From contig CAZTII010000020.1 in assembly GCA_964613305.1 (NCBI GenBank), forward strand, positions 1-26,515: a stretch of DNA of 26,515 bases, read 5' to 3'. This DNA is from CAZTII01 sp964613305 (lineage in GTDB: Bacteria; Bacillota_I; Bacilli_A; Erysipelotrichales; Erysipelotrichaceae). Shown here one piece after another: positions 15,460-24,323 of the stretch; position 1 is the first letter of the stretch, and every line of letters starts with the position of its first letter. The notes beneath the pieces are model-generated. The model searched no databases. It was not told the DNA's origin and was given only the letters and a program-made list of their open reading frames with translations. A program made the position numbers and the translations under genes.

Positions 15460-16296
15460 ATGAGTAATTTTGTTAAACAAAAACCATATCTAGTTTGCGT
15501 TGACTCCGATGGGTGTGCAATGGATACCATGAACTACAAACATATTGAATGTTTTGGTCCACTAGCGAAAGAACATTTCAATATCAAAGACGGCGAAAAA
15601 TTTTTAGCACTTTGGAACACTATCAATCTTTATTCTAAAACAAGAGGTGTTAACCGTTTTAAAGGCTTGTTACTTGCATTACAAGAAACAGCTAAAACAG
15701 AACAACTTGATGATTTCAGCGCCATCGAGCATTGGATAAACGCAGCCCCTTCCCTTTCCAATGCGAGCCTAAAACAAGCAATTGTTGAAGCTAATGATGA
15801 TAATAGCAAAAAACAACTACAACAAACACTTGATTGGAGCTTAGATGTCAACAAGAAAATTGTAAGTTTAGAAGGCGCTGACAAACCATTTGACAACGTT
15901 CTAGAAGCATTAAAAAAGATTCACGATGTTGCGCATATCGCAATTGTATCTAGCGCAAATCGTGAAGCCATCGATTCCGAATGGAATCGCCACGGTTTAA
16001 TGGAATACGTTGATATCGTTTATGGACAAGAAGCTGGAACAAAGAGCGCTTGTATTAAAGACATGTTAGCTCATGACTTTGACATTGACCACGTATTGAT
16101 GGTTGGTGACTCTCCTGGAGATGTTGTTGCAGCACAAGATAACGATGTTTTATTCTACCCTATCTTATTTGGTTTAGAAGGACAATGTTGGGAACAATTG
16201 TATGATATTATTGAGAATAATTTCATGCAAGGAAACTACAGAACAACAAAAATGGAAAGTTTTATCCAACAATTTAATGACCATTTATCAAAATAA
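15460..16296 (+). CDS. HAD-superfamily hydrolase
   Basis: A 278-residue haloacid-dehalogenase-type phosphatase. Motif I is VCVDSDG (nucleophile Asp15, acid Asp17). Motif II is in IVSSAN and motif IV is VGDSPGDVVAAQ, carrying the Mg2+-binding acidic residues. The long helical segment between motifs I and II is a cap domain that sets substrate choice. The substrate is probably a small phosphorylated metabolite but cannot be named. The start at 15460 follows AAAGGAGCCTC, an ideal ribosome binding site. The frame extends upstream to an ATG at 15388, but that lies within the promoter. It is monocistronic, with a terminator directly after the stop codon. Confidence 0.85.
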   Translation: MSNFVKQKPYLVCVDSDGCAMDTMNYKHIECFGPLAKEHFNIKDGEKFLALWNTINLYSKTRGVNRFKGLLLALQETAKTEQLDDFSAIEHWINAAPSLSNASLKQAIVEANDDNSKKQLQQTLDWSLDVNKKIVSLEGADKPFDNVLEALKKIHDVAHIAIVSSANREAIDSEWNRHGLMEYVDIVYGQEAGTKSACIKDMLAHDFDIDHVLMVGDSPGDVVAAQDNDVLFYPILFGLEGQCWEQLYDIIENNFMQGNYRTTKMESFIQQFNDHLSK

Positions 16297-16316
16297 GGGA
16301 ATATTTTCCCTTTTTT
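16297..16316 (+). terminator. Terminator after the HAD gene
   Basis: GGGAA-TATT-TTCCC followed by six T begins immediately after the stop codon. Confidence 0.85.
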
Positions 16317-16321
16317 GTTAG

Positions 16322-16350
16322 TTGACAATACAATAAAAATATTATATTGT
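16322..16350 (+). promoter_or_regulatory. Promoter of folT
   Basis: TTGACA (16322-16327) and TATTGT (16345-16350) are 17 bases apart. The start site near 16357 falls at the 5' edge of the riboswitch. Confidence 0.82.
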
Positions 16351-16356
16351 AACAAG

Positions 16357-16491
16357 TATCTCGTAGTGCGTTAAGTGCCATTCATTGGGAAATGAATGGA
16401 CGAAAAGAATTTCTTGCGGTACTACGTTGAATCCCACAAGTGTGAATAAAGCTTTTCGCTTCTCACCAGTGGAAGAAAGGAAGGCTTTTTT
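16357..16491 (+). promoter_or_regulatory. Tetrahydrofolate (THF) riboswitch
   Basis: The leader of folT folds as a class I THF aptamer. CGTAGT (16362-16367) pairs with ACTACG (16421-16426) to close it. The conserved GCGTTAAGTG (16368-16377) and ACGAA...GCGGT segments are present. An eight-pair hairpin (16378-16385 with 16392-16399) carries a TGGGA loop that can pair with TCCCA at 16432-16436, the expected long-range contact. The following 44 bases (16448-16491) can form AAAGC/GCTTT around a purine-rich ribosome binding site and end in six T just before the ATG. Bound folate should therefore shut off expression. Identified from motif memory and the folate-transporter context. Confidence 0.85.
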
Positions 16492-17052
16492 ATGTGGAAA
16501 ACACGCGAAACAACCATCAAAAATATTGCGTTAATCGCATTATTTATCGCTTTAAAAATTATTATTAATACCTTTTATTTGCCCGTCGCAGACAACTTAC
16601 GCATCAAATTCACTTTTCTTATCGTTGCTGTTGAAGCCTCTATTGTAGGAGTTGTACCAGCAATGCTTAGTGCTTTCTGTAGTGATGTATTAAGTAATAC
16701 ATTAATGCCTACAGGACCATTTTTCTTTGGTTACACCTTAAGTGCATTATTGACATCTCTTATATTTGCTCTATTTTTACACAAAAAACAAATTACCATA
16801 ACATCCTTATTTATAAGTAGATTGTTAGTCAATGTATTTGTCAACGCAACGCTTGGATCACTTTGGTCTCACATGCTCTTTAAAAAAGGATATCCATACT
16901 ATTTCTCGGTAAGCATTGTTAAAAATATCGTATTATTACCACTTGAAGTATTTTTATTGTATTTAGTGTTTAAGACATTACTGCCAATCTTACAAAAAAA
17001 GAGCCTGACTTCTCATCAAGGCTCCACCATTTACTTATTTCAACATCGATAA
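16492..17052 (+). CDS. folT: Folate ECF transporter S component
   Basis: A 186-residue, very hydrophobic protein with about six membrane segments. It is the substrate-binding S component of an energy-coupling-factor transporter. The FolT family is indicated by LRIKFTFLIVAVEA near residues 36-49, GPFFFGYTLSALLTSLIFAL in the middle, and the folate-specific riboswitch leader. It would work with a shared EcfA/A'/T module encoded elsewhere, since none is in this window. The ribosome binding site AAAGGAAGG lies seven bases before the ATG, within the riboswitch platform. The last ~18 residues (from KKSLTSHQG) are unlikely to be conserved. They are encoded by the hairpin that terminates the converging capA-like gene, and the two reading frames overlap by 18 bases. 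Confidence 0.92.
   Translation: MWKTRETTIKNIALIALFIALKIIINTFYLPVADNLRIKFTFLIVAVEASIVGVVPAMLSAFCSDVLSNTLMPTGPFFFGYTLSALLTSLIFALFLHKKQITITSLFISRLLVNVFVNATLGSLWSHMLFKKGYPYYFSVSIVKNIVLLPLEVFLLYLVFKTLLPILQKKSLTSHQGSTIYLFQHR
16994..17024 (-). terminator. Terminator of the CapA-like gene, inside folT
   Basis: Read on the minus strand GAGCCT/AGGCTC forms a six-pair stem followed by seven T. It lies within the 3' coding end of the converging folT gene, so the sequence serves two functions. Confidence 0.75.
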
Positions 17053-18198
17053 CGACATGCCCGGAAAGTTTTTAACCACAACATTTCCGTATTGTTCATA
17101 AATTGCTTGATAATTCGGTAAAATTTCATCATTTAATTCATCGAAGGTGTATAACTTAAATTGTTTATACCCTTTTTTATAATCGGTATAAATCAAATCT
17201 GCCTTTGGTGGTAATAATTCAATCGAAGAAACTCCATCAATCACAGTTTTTTCGATTGTGACACTTCCAAGTAAACCAATTCGTTTTAATGTACCATCTT
17301 GAGCTGAAATTAAATTACCTAACGAATAAAATACAATTGTATCATCTATCATTTCAATCGGTTGAACAACGTGAGGATGAGCACCAATAATGACATCAAC
17401 ACCTAAATCTGCCAACAATTGGGCATAATGACGTTGTTCTTTAGTTGGTTCATGCGTATACTCAACTCCCCAATGCATCGCTACTAATAAAACATCCACT
17501 TGTTCACGAACACGTTGTACATCTTGACTAATCATTTCTTCGGTATACACATTGCATAAATATTCTTTACCACTAGGTACAAGTAAACCATTGGTTCCAT
17601 ACGTATACGATAAAAAACCAAATGTAATACCATTCATTTCTTTAATTTTAACGGAGTTACGTTCTTCAAATGACGAATAACTCCCGGCCGTTAACACCGG
17701 TTTATCTTTCCAATAGGCAAGAGAAGCTAAAACACCTTCTTCATTGCGATCCATTGTATGATTATTTGCTAAAGAAACAAGATTAAATCCTAAATCAATC
17801 ATCGTATCGCCAAATTCTTGAGGACTATTAAATCGTGGGTACGTTGATAAACCAAGTTGTGTTCCACCTAAAATAGTTTCTTGGTTGTAATAATTAAGAT
17901 CATGATTGTTTGTAATTGGACGAAGTGTTTCTACCATCGACGCAAAATCAAATGTTCCATCAGCTTTTTTTGCATCAGTATATACTGCTCCATGTAATAA
18001 AGCATCACCTGCTACAAATAATTTTGATTGATAATGATTAATTTCTACTTTTTTTTCTTCAACTACGGTTGGTTTAACTTCCTCAACATCCATTTGTTGA
18101 TTAATTAAACGGTTAAGCGAAAAAATGATGCCAACTAATGTCGCAATCAACATCAAACTAACAAGAACAATCGCACGTTTTACACTGTTTTTCCTCAT
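17035..18198 (-). CDS. CapA family protein (membrane-anchored metallophosphatase-like)
   Basis: A 387-residue protein of the CapA/PgsA family, first named for poly-gamma-glutamate capsule synthesis and built on a calcineurin-like phosphoesterase fold. Residues 9-28 form one membrane segment after a basic N-terminus (MRKNSVKR), leaving the rest outside the cell. Metal-binding motifs are AGDALLHG (63-70), SLANNHTMD (142-150), VAMHWGVEY and GAHPHVVQ. There is no capB/capC-type synthetase in the neighbourhood, so capsule production is doubtful and an envelope role is open. The start codon overlaps the stop of the PHP gene (ATGA), so the two are translated together. AAGGGG serves as ribosome binding site. 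Confidence 0.88.
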   Translation of the reverse strand: MRKNSVKRAIVLVSLMLIATLVGIIFSLNRLINQQMDVEEVKPTVVEEKKVEINHYQSKLFVAGDALLHGAVYTDAKKADGTFDFASMVETLRPITNNHDLNYYNQETILGGTQLGLSTYPRFNSPQEFGDTMIDLGFNLVSLANNHTMDRNEEGVLASLAYWKDKPVLTAGSYSSFEERNSVKIKEMNGITFGFLSYTYGTNGLLVPSGKEYLCNVYTEEMISQDVQRVREQVDVLLVAMHWGVEYTHEPTKEQRHYAQLLADLGVDVIIGAHPHVVQPIEMIDDTIVFYSLGNLISAQDGTLKRIGLLGSVTIEKTVIDGVSSIELLPPKADLIYTDYKKGYKQFKLYTFDELNDEILPNYQAIYEQYGNVVVKNFPGMSLSMLK

Positions 18199-19067
18199 AT
18201 ACTACCCCTTACTTTCATTAAAATCTTTTCAATTATTTCACTGCCATCACCTTTAAACCCACTATCCCCTAATTGTATGTTTGGTTTGGTAACACCGTGA
18301 AAATCACTTCCTACAGTCATACAACAATGATTTTCCAAGGCCCATTGCTTATAAAATGCAACATCATCATGGTCATGATACGAACAATACACTTCAATAC
18401 CATCAATACCACATTTTTTTAAAACAGCTAATTCTTCAATATTTCGGCCAACTGTCACTTTAGGATGAGCTAATACAGCAATTCCACCATGGCGATGAAT
18501 CATATCGATTGTCTGTTGAACTAAAGGTAAATTCATTGGCACATAACACCATTTACCTACCGCCATATGATCCCAATAATAAGAGGCAATCGGGTTACTT
18601 GATTTACTTCCATGTTGATATTCCACTAATTCTTCATGTTGAACATCCATCAATAACACCCGTTCTATTTCAACATTTGTAACGGGACTTCTCTTATTTT
18701 TAAGCGATACCAATTTATCACGGTCTAAAGTACATTGATATCTTTCTTCTACTAACGCCAAACGAATTTCATTCACTCGCTGTAATTCCTTCATATAGTT
18801 TCCTTCTAAATAGCGAAATTCATCATCATACTGAAAACCATAGCCTAAAATATGATGAACGTAGTCATTACTAATCGCATCTATTTCAATGCCACTAATA
18901 CAATCATCACCTAAATACTTTTTCATCAATTCTGAACCTTCAATGGTATTATGATCACAAATCGCGATTTTAGAAATTTCTTTTTTCTTCATTTCCGCTA
19001 AAATAGTTTCAATACTTTCCGTACTATCAAAGCTAAAATTACTATGAACATGTAAATCTATTTTCAT
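18195..19067 (-). CDS. PHP domain phosphoesterase
   Basis: A protein of about 290 residues with the polymerase-and-histidinol-phosphatase (PHP) metal-binding fold. Motifs are DLHVHSNFSFDS at the N-terminus, ICDHNTIEGS, VLAHPKVTVG and GSDFHG near the C-terminus, which together give the His/Asp metal ligands. Relatives such as E. coli YciV (RNase AM) act on nucleoside 3',5'-bisphosphates or 5' ends of RNA, so a nucleotide or RNA phosphatase is likely. The ATG at 19067 is preferred to a GTG at 19076, because that GTG belongs to the GGTGAT ribosome binding site. It is first gene of a two-gene operon with the CapA-like gene and is divergent from yggS. Confidence 0.85.
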   Translation of the reverse strand: MKIDLHVHSNFSFDSTESIETILAEMKKKEISKIAICDHNTIEGSELMKKYLGDDCISGIEIDAISNDYVHHILGYGFQYDDEFRYLEGNYMKELQRVNEIRLALVEERYQCTLDRDKLVSLKNKRSPVTNVEIERVLLMDVQHEELVEYQHGSKSSNPIASYYWDHMAVGKWCYVPMNLPLVQQTIDMIHRHGGIAVLAHPKVTVGRNIEELAVLKKCGIDGIEVYCSYHDHDDVAFYKQWALENHCCMTVGSDFHGVTKPNIQLGDSGFKGDGSEIIEKILMKVRGSI

Positions 19068-19083
19068 TTTTATCACCGCTGTA

Positions 19084-19089
19084 ATTATA
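19084..19089 (-). promoter_or_regulatory. Extended -10 promoter of the PHP-CapA operon
   Basis: On the minus strand TGGTATAAT is a consensus -10 with the extended TG motif. The -35 region is weak (TAAAAT-like). Transcription would start about 12 bases before the start codon of the PHP gene. Confidence 0.6.
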
Positions 19090-19100
19090 CCACAAGTTTA

Positions 19101-19129
19101 TTCAGAATTTTAAGGAACCGTGCTATAAT
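19101..19129 (+). promoter_or_regulatory. Promoter of yggS
   Basis: TTCAGA (19101-19106) and TATAAT (19124-19129) are 17 bases apart, and TGC before the -10 gives an extended -10 element. It lies back to back with the PHP promoter; the two -10 elements are only about 35 bases apart. Confidence 0.7.
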
Positions 19130-19144
19130 ATTTGAGGTGATAAA

Positions 19145-19768
19145 ATGAAGAAATTAAAGGAGATTCAAACTCAATGTCCAAGCACTACTGTTTGTATTGT
19201 ATCTAAGGGTCAACCCATCGATAAAATACAACCATATGTCGATAACGGATGCACCATTTTCGGTGAAAATAGAGTCAAAGAATGCATCGAAAAAGCAATG
19301 TATTTTCCAAATGTTGATTGGCATTTTATTGGCCATTTACAACGCAACAAAGCAAAACAACTACTACCATACATACAATGTGTTCAATCAGTAGAAAGCA
19401 TCGCTTTAGTCCAATTATTACATAGCGAAGCCAAAAAACTCAATCGAACAATTGATATTTTAGTTCAAGTAAACATTGCATGCGAGGACACTAAATATGG
19501 TTTAACTACTAATGAAACAATTGATTTTATTCAAGAATGTTTAAATTATCCATCTGTTTGTGTAAAAGGTCTTATGATTATGGGACCAAATCATGCCACA
19601 GAGGAAGAAATTAATGAAGTATTTCAACAAGGAAATCATTTGTTTCAACAATGTCGACAACTTTCTCCAACAATCGATACCTTATCGATGGGAATGAGTA
19701 ACGATTATACAATCGCTTATAACAATGGGGCAACCATGTTTAGAATTGGTTCTTGCCTATTTGAATAG
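19145..19768 (+). CDS. yggS: Pyridoxal 5'-phosphate homeostasis protein (YggS/YlmE family)
   Basis: A 207-residue PLPHP protein, slightly short for the family (usually about 230). It binds pyridoxal phosphate without known catalysis and keeps B6 vitamers and amino acid pools balanced. Lys21 in VCIVSKGQ is the PLP lysine. FGENRVKE, WHFIGHLQRNK, VQSVES, QVNIACEDTKYGL, LMIMGPN and LSMGMSNDY follow in the usual order, the last three lining the phosphate site. GAGGTGAT precedes the ATG at 19145. The next gene, a PLP-dependent aminotransferase, starts 14 bases after its stop, so the two share a transcript and a cofactor. Confidence 0.95.
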   Translation: MKKLKEIQTQCPSTTVCIVSKGQPIDKIQPYVDNGCTIFGENRVKECIEKAMYFPNVDWHFIGHLQRNKAKQLLPYIQCVQSVESIALVQLLHSEAKKLNRTIDILVQVNIACEDTKYGLTTNETIDFIQECLNYPSVCVKGLMIMGPNHATEEEINEVFQQGNHLFQQCRQLSPTIDTLSMGMSNDYTIAYNNGATMFRIGSCLFE

Positions 19769-19782
19769 AAAGAAGGAAAACT

Positions 19783-21015
19783 ATGACTTTTACGAAACAA
19801 TCTGCGAATTTAACCCCTATTGAAGATACTGTTTTTGCCATCGTTAAAATGGCAAATGATGACATCAATACTAATGGCGAAGAAAATGTCGTCAACGCAA
19901 CCATTGGTTCTCTCTTTAATGAAGAAGGAAAACTAGTAGCTTTTGAAACAGTCTTTAGTCACTACGATGACATTCCAAAAGAAGTTAAAGCAGCATACGC
20001 TGATAGTTTTGTTGGTAATGATAATTTTAGAGAAGATGTAAAACAGTGGGTTTTACACGACAATTGTGATCTTCACTGTAAAGTCATCGCTACTCCTGGC
20101 GGAACTGGTTCTGTTTGGTTAACAATCAATACGGTATTAGATAAAGATGATACTTTAATTATTCCTGATATCGCATGGGGAAGTTACGCTTTAATGGCAC
20201 GCCAAAATCAAAACAACCTTCGCCAATACAACATGTTTAAAAATGATTGTTTCGATATGGAAAACTTCAAACAAGTGTGTATAGAAACAGCGCAACAACA
20301 AGAAAAACTATGTGTTATCATTAATGACCCTTGCCACAATCCAAGTGGATACTCATTAAGTAAAAAAGAATGGGAAGAAATCATTGATTGTTTCAATGAA
20401 ATTTCAAAAACAAAACCAGTAGTATTATTAAATGATATCGCTTATATTGATTATGCCGCAGACAGTGAAACTGCGCGTCACTACATCCAACAATTTTCTA
20501 ACTTATCATCAAACTGTTTAGTTGTAATGGCGTTTAGTTGTTCAAAAACATGTACGTCATATGGACTACGTTGTGGTGCAGCTTTATTACTAGGAAAAGA
20601 TGAAACAAAAGTACGAGAAGTAGAAATTGTGTTTGAAAAAGCAGCACGTTCTACATGGAGCAATATTTCTAATTCCGCAATGGAAAATTTCAGTTATTTA
20701 GTCAATGATAATAAAGAAAACTTCCAAAAAGAATTAAGTGATGCGGTTACTATGTTAAAACAGAGAAGCGATCTTTTCATTAAAGAAGCAAAAGAAAATG
20801 ACTTACCAACTTATCCATTTGTAGAAGGTTTCTTTGTAACAATCAACACAAATGACAACAATTATCGCGATAAATTACACCAAGCATTAATCGATAACCA
20901 TATTTATACCGTAAAAGTTAACAAAGGGATTAGAGTTGCGATATGTTCGGTATCGATGACAAAAATAAAAGGATTAGCTAAAAAAATTAAAGACATCGCA
21001 AATACATTGAATTAA
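19783..21015 (+). CDS. Aminotransferase class I/II, aspartate/aromatic type
   Basis: A 410-residue fold-type-I PLP aminotransferase. The PLP lysine is Lys255 in AFSCSKTCTSYGLRCG. Asn186 in DPCHNPSGY and Asp218 in LLNDIAY are the ring-contacting residues, and Arg389 or a neighbour in KGIRVAIC near the C-terminus is the expected carboxylate-binding Arg. The N-terminal segment (residues 35-60, VNATIGSLFNEEGKLVAFETV) resembles aromatic/aspartate aminotransferases of Firmicutes. The amino donor and acceptor cannot be fixed from sequence. AAGGA precedes the ATG at good spacing. It is co-transcribed with yggS and ends at a strong terminator. Confidence 0.88.
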   Translation: MTFTKQSANLTPIEDTVFAIVKMANDDINTNGEENVVNATIGSLFNEEGKLVAFETVFSHYDDIPKEVKAAYADSFVGNDNFREDVKQWVLHDNCDLHCKVIATPGGTGSVWLTINTVLDKDDTLIIPDIAWGSYALMARQNQNNLRQYNMFKNDCFDMENFKQVCIETAQQQEKLCVIINDPCHNPSGYSLSKKEWEEIIDCFNEISKTKPVVLLNDIAYIDYAADSETARHYIQQFSNLSSNCLVVMAFSCSKTCTSYGLRCGAALLLGKDETKVREVEIVFEKAARSTWSNISNSAMENFSYLVNDNKENFQKELSDAVTMLKQRSDLFIKEAKENDLPTYPFVEGFFVTINTNDNNYRDKLHQALIDNHIYTVKVNKGIRVAICSVSMTKIKGLAKKIKDIANTLN

Positions 21016-21039
21016 ATCAAACGATTTAATTCTTTTTTT
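21009..21039 (+). terminator. Terminator after the aminotransferase gene
   Basis: A ten-pair stem (GAATTAAATC/GATTTAATTC, loop AAAC) is followed by seven T. Its left arm contains the stop codon. Confidence 0.88.
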
Positions 21040-21057
21040 AACAAATTTTTATTAATG

Positions 21058-21089
21058 AAAAAACTCTATAAGTTAAACCTTACAGAGTT
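21058..21089 (-). terminator. Terminator of the PARP-NUDIX-helicase operon
   Basis: On the minus strand AACTCTGTAAG pairs with CTTATAGAGTT (one G-T pair) and is followed by a T run. It lies six bases beyond the helicase stop codon. Confidence 0.85.
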
Positions 21090-21094
21090 TTATT

Positions 21095-23914
21095 TTAAAC
21101 TTCTTCAATATAGCGATACATCGATTCTGATACTTCATCATTCATAGAAAAAATAATCGTCACAATTGGTTTGTCATGAAATGTTGTTTCTTCAATAATC
21201 TTTGGCGTAACATCGCCCATATAGTAAAAATCCCTACCTTCATCATCACTTTTTTTAACAAACAATGGAACACGCAATCCAGAATGAACACTATCTTCAA
21301 TCATCATAATTTCTTTGGACGATTTTCTTGAATTAGAACGACTCATCCAATGAAATTGACGTCGATTAATAAAATAGTCATCGTAATTCTGACTTTTAAT
21401 CACATCATCACTCTTTTTGTAGGTTACAAAAATAGGACAAGTATGATGCTTTACACGATATCCATACATTGTTGATTGTTCATTTTTGTCCCAATTTAGA
21501 ATACGACAAACATCTTTACGTGAATACCGCTCATACAATTGTAAACCGTTTCTAAATTTTTCTTTATCAAAACGATCATCATAGCGCGCTATTGAATAAT
21601 CAATCATATCCGATAAATAGTAAAACATCGATTTTGATAATAGGTTATTTTTATAGTCACTATCCATATAAATAGTTTCTTTTTCTATCCAATAATGAAT
21701 CGGAATATCGTTGACGTTATTAAACAGGCCATTTAGATTGGATATTGCGGATTGAATTGTTTCGTTTGATGACTCTATCCCATACTTAGTTTTTATATTT
21801 TCTAAAACATCATTAACACTCAATGAGCGATTACTCAAACTAAGTTTTAAAATGATTGTTTCTTCAATTCGAGTACTATCAAGAATTTCTTTTGCATAAA
21901 ATATTAATAATTTTCTTTCATAATCAGTCAAACTATTAATAGTATTTTCTACTTTCAATAAAAATTCATAATACGATTTATATTTTTCTACAAAACAATA
22001 CGCATCTCGTTGGCCATGATCATAATAATCCATCATTAATGGAATTCTTCCAAGTCGATTTTTAAGTTCTACATAATCTTTTCTCAAAAATGACAAATTA
22101 TTTAGATCAGTGGAATTAATCGAATTAAATATTCTTTCTTTAGAAATATAATCGAAATTTATCGTAGAACATCCTGGAATAATACTACTTCCGCTAGTAA
22201 TTAACTTACGAATCGTATCTTTATTGTAAGACCGATCACCATACAATGCGATGGGAATCAAATAATTGTTTGTATAATTACCAATAAAATCTATTACTGT
22301 GACATATTCTTTGTCATCATGTTTTCTTAAACCACGACCTAATTGTTGAATAAAAATAATCGATGATTGAGTTGCTCGTAGCATAATCACTTGATTAACA
22401 CTAGGAATATCAATTCCTTCATTAAAAATATCGACAGTTAAAATAAAATCCAATCCATCATCACTTTCTAGCGATGACATCGCTTCACTTCTTTCCTTCT
22501 CACTATTTTTCACTGATAAAGCAACTGTGTTATATCCTCTATCATTTAACTTAAGCGACAATTGTTTAGCTTCATCTACATTACTACAAAAAATCAAACC
22601 TTTTATTTTACTACCACTATATCCATAGTGATTTGAAGCTTCAATAATACGTGATACACGCTCATCGCTAATCAATTGATTAAAAAGTGATGTATCACTT
22701 ATGAGTGTACCATCGATGCTCATGTCACGAATACCAAAATAATGAAATGGTACAAGCATATCTTCTTCAAGAGCTCTATGTAATCGTATTTCATAGGCTA
22801 TAGTATAATCAAATAACTGAAAAATATCATAACCATCCATTCTTTCTGGAGTAGCTGTCATTCCAAGAAAAAACTGAGGTTTAAAATAGTTTATAATACG
22901 CTGATAACTTTCGCCACCAGATCGATGCGCCTCATCAATGACAATATACTCAAAATAGGTTGAAGAAAATAAATGCATATGACTTTCTTTGGACATCGTT
23001 TGTATTGTCGCAAAAATATAATCAGCGTCATCATTTTTTTCATTTCCAGTATAAATGCCCATATTAAAACTTGAGCCTAAAATACGTTTAAAACTTGCCA
23101 TCGCAGCACGCAAAATATTTTCTCGATGTACTAAAAACAAAAGACGTTTTGGTCTTAGCGAAGCAACATCAAATACTGATAAATACGTTTTTCCGGTTCC
23201 AGTAGCACTAACAATAAGTGCTTTATTTTTACCTTGTTCACGAAGTTTTCTTAAGTTAAACAATGCTTCTTCTTGCATTGTATTCGGTACAATAATTACC
23301 TGTTCATGAAAGTTTTGTTTAGCAACACTAGAATATATTTTTTCATACTCAACAATCCATGGAATAGTTACTTTCGTCGCATTATTAAAAGTCTGAATAA
23401 ATTCATTCATCATCTTTTGCATAACACTACCTTCTTTTAATGATGAAATTTTCAAATTCCATTCTTTATTAACGCTTAATGCCTGTTGGGTTAAATTTGA
23501 ACTACCAACAATAAAACTATAATGTTCTGAATGTTTAAATATATATCCTTTCGCATGAAAATTGTTCGTACTATCAATTCTAAGCTCAATATTATTGTAT
23601 GTTAATAAGCGTCGCAATGCTTTAGGATCAGTAAAGTTTTGATATTGCGATGTAACAATTTTACCTGTTACACCTTTTTCTTTTAAATAATCAAGCATAT
23701 TAATAATAGAAATAGCACCACTATCCGTAATAAAAGCAACTGAAAAATAAAACTCAGTACAATGTAATAAACCTTTTTCTATGCTACTTAATACCTTTTC
23801 ACCAGCTTTTTTATCGTTAACTACTAATTGTGGATAATAATCATCATTACCAACAACTAAATTATCAATAAAACCATGTTGTAATCCTTTTAAAAGATTA
23901 TTTACAATTTCCAT
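21095..23914 (-). CDS. PLD-nuclease / SF2 helicase fusion with DUF3427-like C-terminus
   Basis: A 939-residue multidomain protein. Residues ~35-185 form a phospholipase-D-like domain with one HxK motif (His120, Lys122 in FHAKGYIF) and GSSN (137-140), typical of PLD nucleases that dimerise to build one active site. Residues ~210-560 are a DEAD/DEAH (type III restriction-like) SF2 helicase: ATGTGKT (237-243), VIDEAH (325-330), GMTATPER (351-358), DIFNEGIDIPSV (495-506) and QQLGRGLR (523-530). The C-terminal ~330 residues look like DUF3427, including a late segment LRVPLFVKKSDDEG and FYYMGDV. The combination suggests ATP-driven DNA tracking with nuclease action. It starts one base after the NUDIX stop codon, with AAGG nine bases before the ATG, so expression is coupled. 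It is last in the operon. Confidence 0.88.
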   Translation of the reverse strand: MEIVNNLLKGLQHGFIDNLVVGNDDYYPQLVVNDKKAGEKVLSSIEKGLLHCTEFYFSVAFITDSGAISIINMLDYLKEKGVTGKIVTSQYQNFTDPKALRRLLTYNNIELRIDSTNNFHAKGYIFKHSEHYSFIVGSSNLTQQALSVNKEWNLKISSLKEGSVMQKMMNEFIQTFNNATKVTIPWIVEYEKIYSSVAKQNFHEQVIIVPNTMQEEALFNLRKLREQGKNKALIVSATGTGKTYLSVFDVASLRPKRLLFLVHRENILRAAMASFKRILGSSFNMGIYTGNEKNDDADYIFATIQTMSKESHMHLFSSTYFEYIVIDEAHRSGGESYQRIINYFKPQFFLGMTATPERMDGYDIFQLFDYTIAYEIRLHRALEEDMLVPFHYFGIRDMSIDGTLISDTSLFNQLISDERVSRIIEASNHYGYSGSKIKGLIFCSNVDEAKQLSLKLNDRGYNTVALSVKNSEKERSEAMSSLESDDGLDFILTVDIFNEGIDIPSVNQVIMLRATQSSIIFIQQLGRGLRKHDDKEYVTVIDFIGNYTNNYLIPIALYGDRSYNKDTIRKLITSGSSIIPGCSTINFDYISKERIFNSINSTDLNNLSFLRKDYVELKNRLGRIPLMMDYYDHGQRDAYCFVEKYKSYYEFLLKVENTINSLTDYERKLLIFYAKEILDSTRIEETIILKLSLSNRSLSVNDVLENIKTKYGIESSNETIQSAISNLNGLFNNVNDIPIHYWIEKETIYMDSDYKNNLLSKSMFYYLSDMIDYSIARYDDRFDKEKFRNGLQLYERYSRKDVCRILNWDKNEQSTMYGYRVKHHTCPIFVTYKKSDDVIKSQNYDDYFINRRQFHWMSRSNSRKSSKEIMMIEDSVHSGLRVPLFVKKSDDEGRDFYYMGDVTPKIIEETTFHDKPIVTIIFSMNDEVSESMYRYIEEV

Positions 23915-23915
23915 A

Positions 23916-24323
23916 TCAATAACCTTGAGCTTTTAATTGTTGAACAATAGGTATATCAGCTGCCGCCCAATCCAACGTTTCAATTGAATTTCTATCACTC
24001 CAAACTACTTGTTGGTGTTCCTTTAAAATAAAGGTTTGATTATCATTAATATGACAAATAAAACAATGCAATGTAACATGAAAATCAGGATATTGATGGT
24101 CAACTACACAATAATCCATCATATCGTTGACATCAATAAACAACTCCATTTCCTCTAATAATTCTCGATGAAGTGTATCTTTAGGACATTCATTTTTTTC
24201 AATTTTACCACCTGGAAATTCAAATTTATTACAGATATAATCATACTTTCCTTCACCTCGCTGAGCACAACAAATTAAGTCATTCTTAATTAATATTGCA
24301 GCGGAAACTTCTATCTTTTTCAA
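23916..24323 (-). CDS. NUDIX hydrolase (MutT-like)
   Basis: A protein of about 135 residues with a NUDIX box running from Gly39 to Leu61: Glu45, then Arg53-Glu54 and the metal-binding pair Glu57-Glu58. The Gly near the end of the consensus is Glu60. Such enzymes cleave nucleoside diphosphates linked to another group, for example oxidised dNTPs, ADP-ribose or NAD. Overall shape resembles MutT/NudG-type (d)NTP pyrophosphatases (FEFPGGKIE). I chose a TTG start at 24323 because GGAGG lies seven bases before it. The ATG at 24356 has no ribosome binding site and would add 11 residues unlike the family. Placed between a PARP and a helicase, its substrate could be ADP-ribose-derived, but sequence alone does not show this. 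Confidence 0.85.
   Translation of the reverse strand: MKKIEVSAAILIKNDLICCAQRGEGKYDYICNKFEFPGGKIEKNECPKDTLHRELLEEMELFIDVNDMMDYCVVDHQYPDFHVTLHCFICHINDNQTFILKEHQQVVWSDRNSIETLDWAAADIPIVQQLKAQGY

Noticed and set aside
17035..19067. CapA-PHP pair as a capsule polymer locus
   Set aside because: No ligase or membrane partner (capB/capC type) and no PHP-type capsule tyrosine phosphatase context is present. The PHP protein has the motifs of nucleotide or RNA phosphatases.
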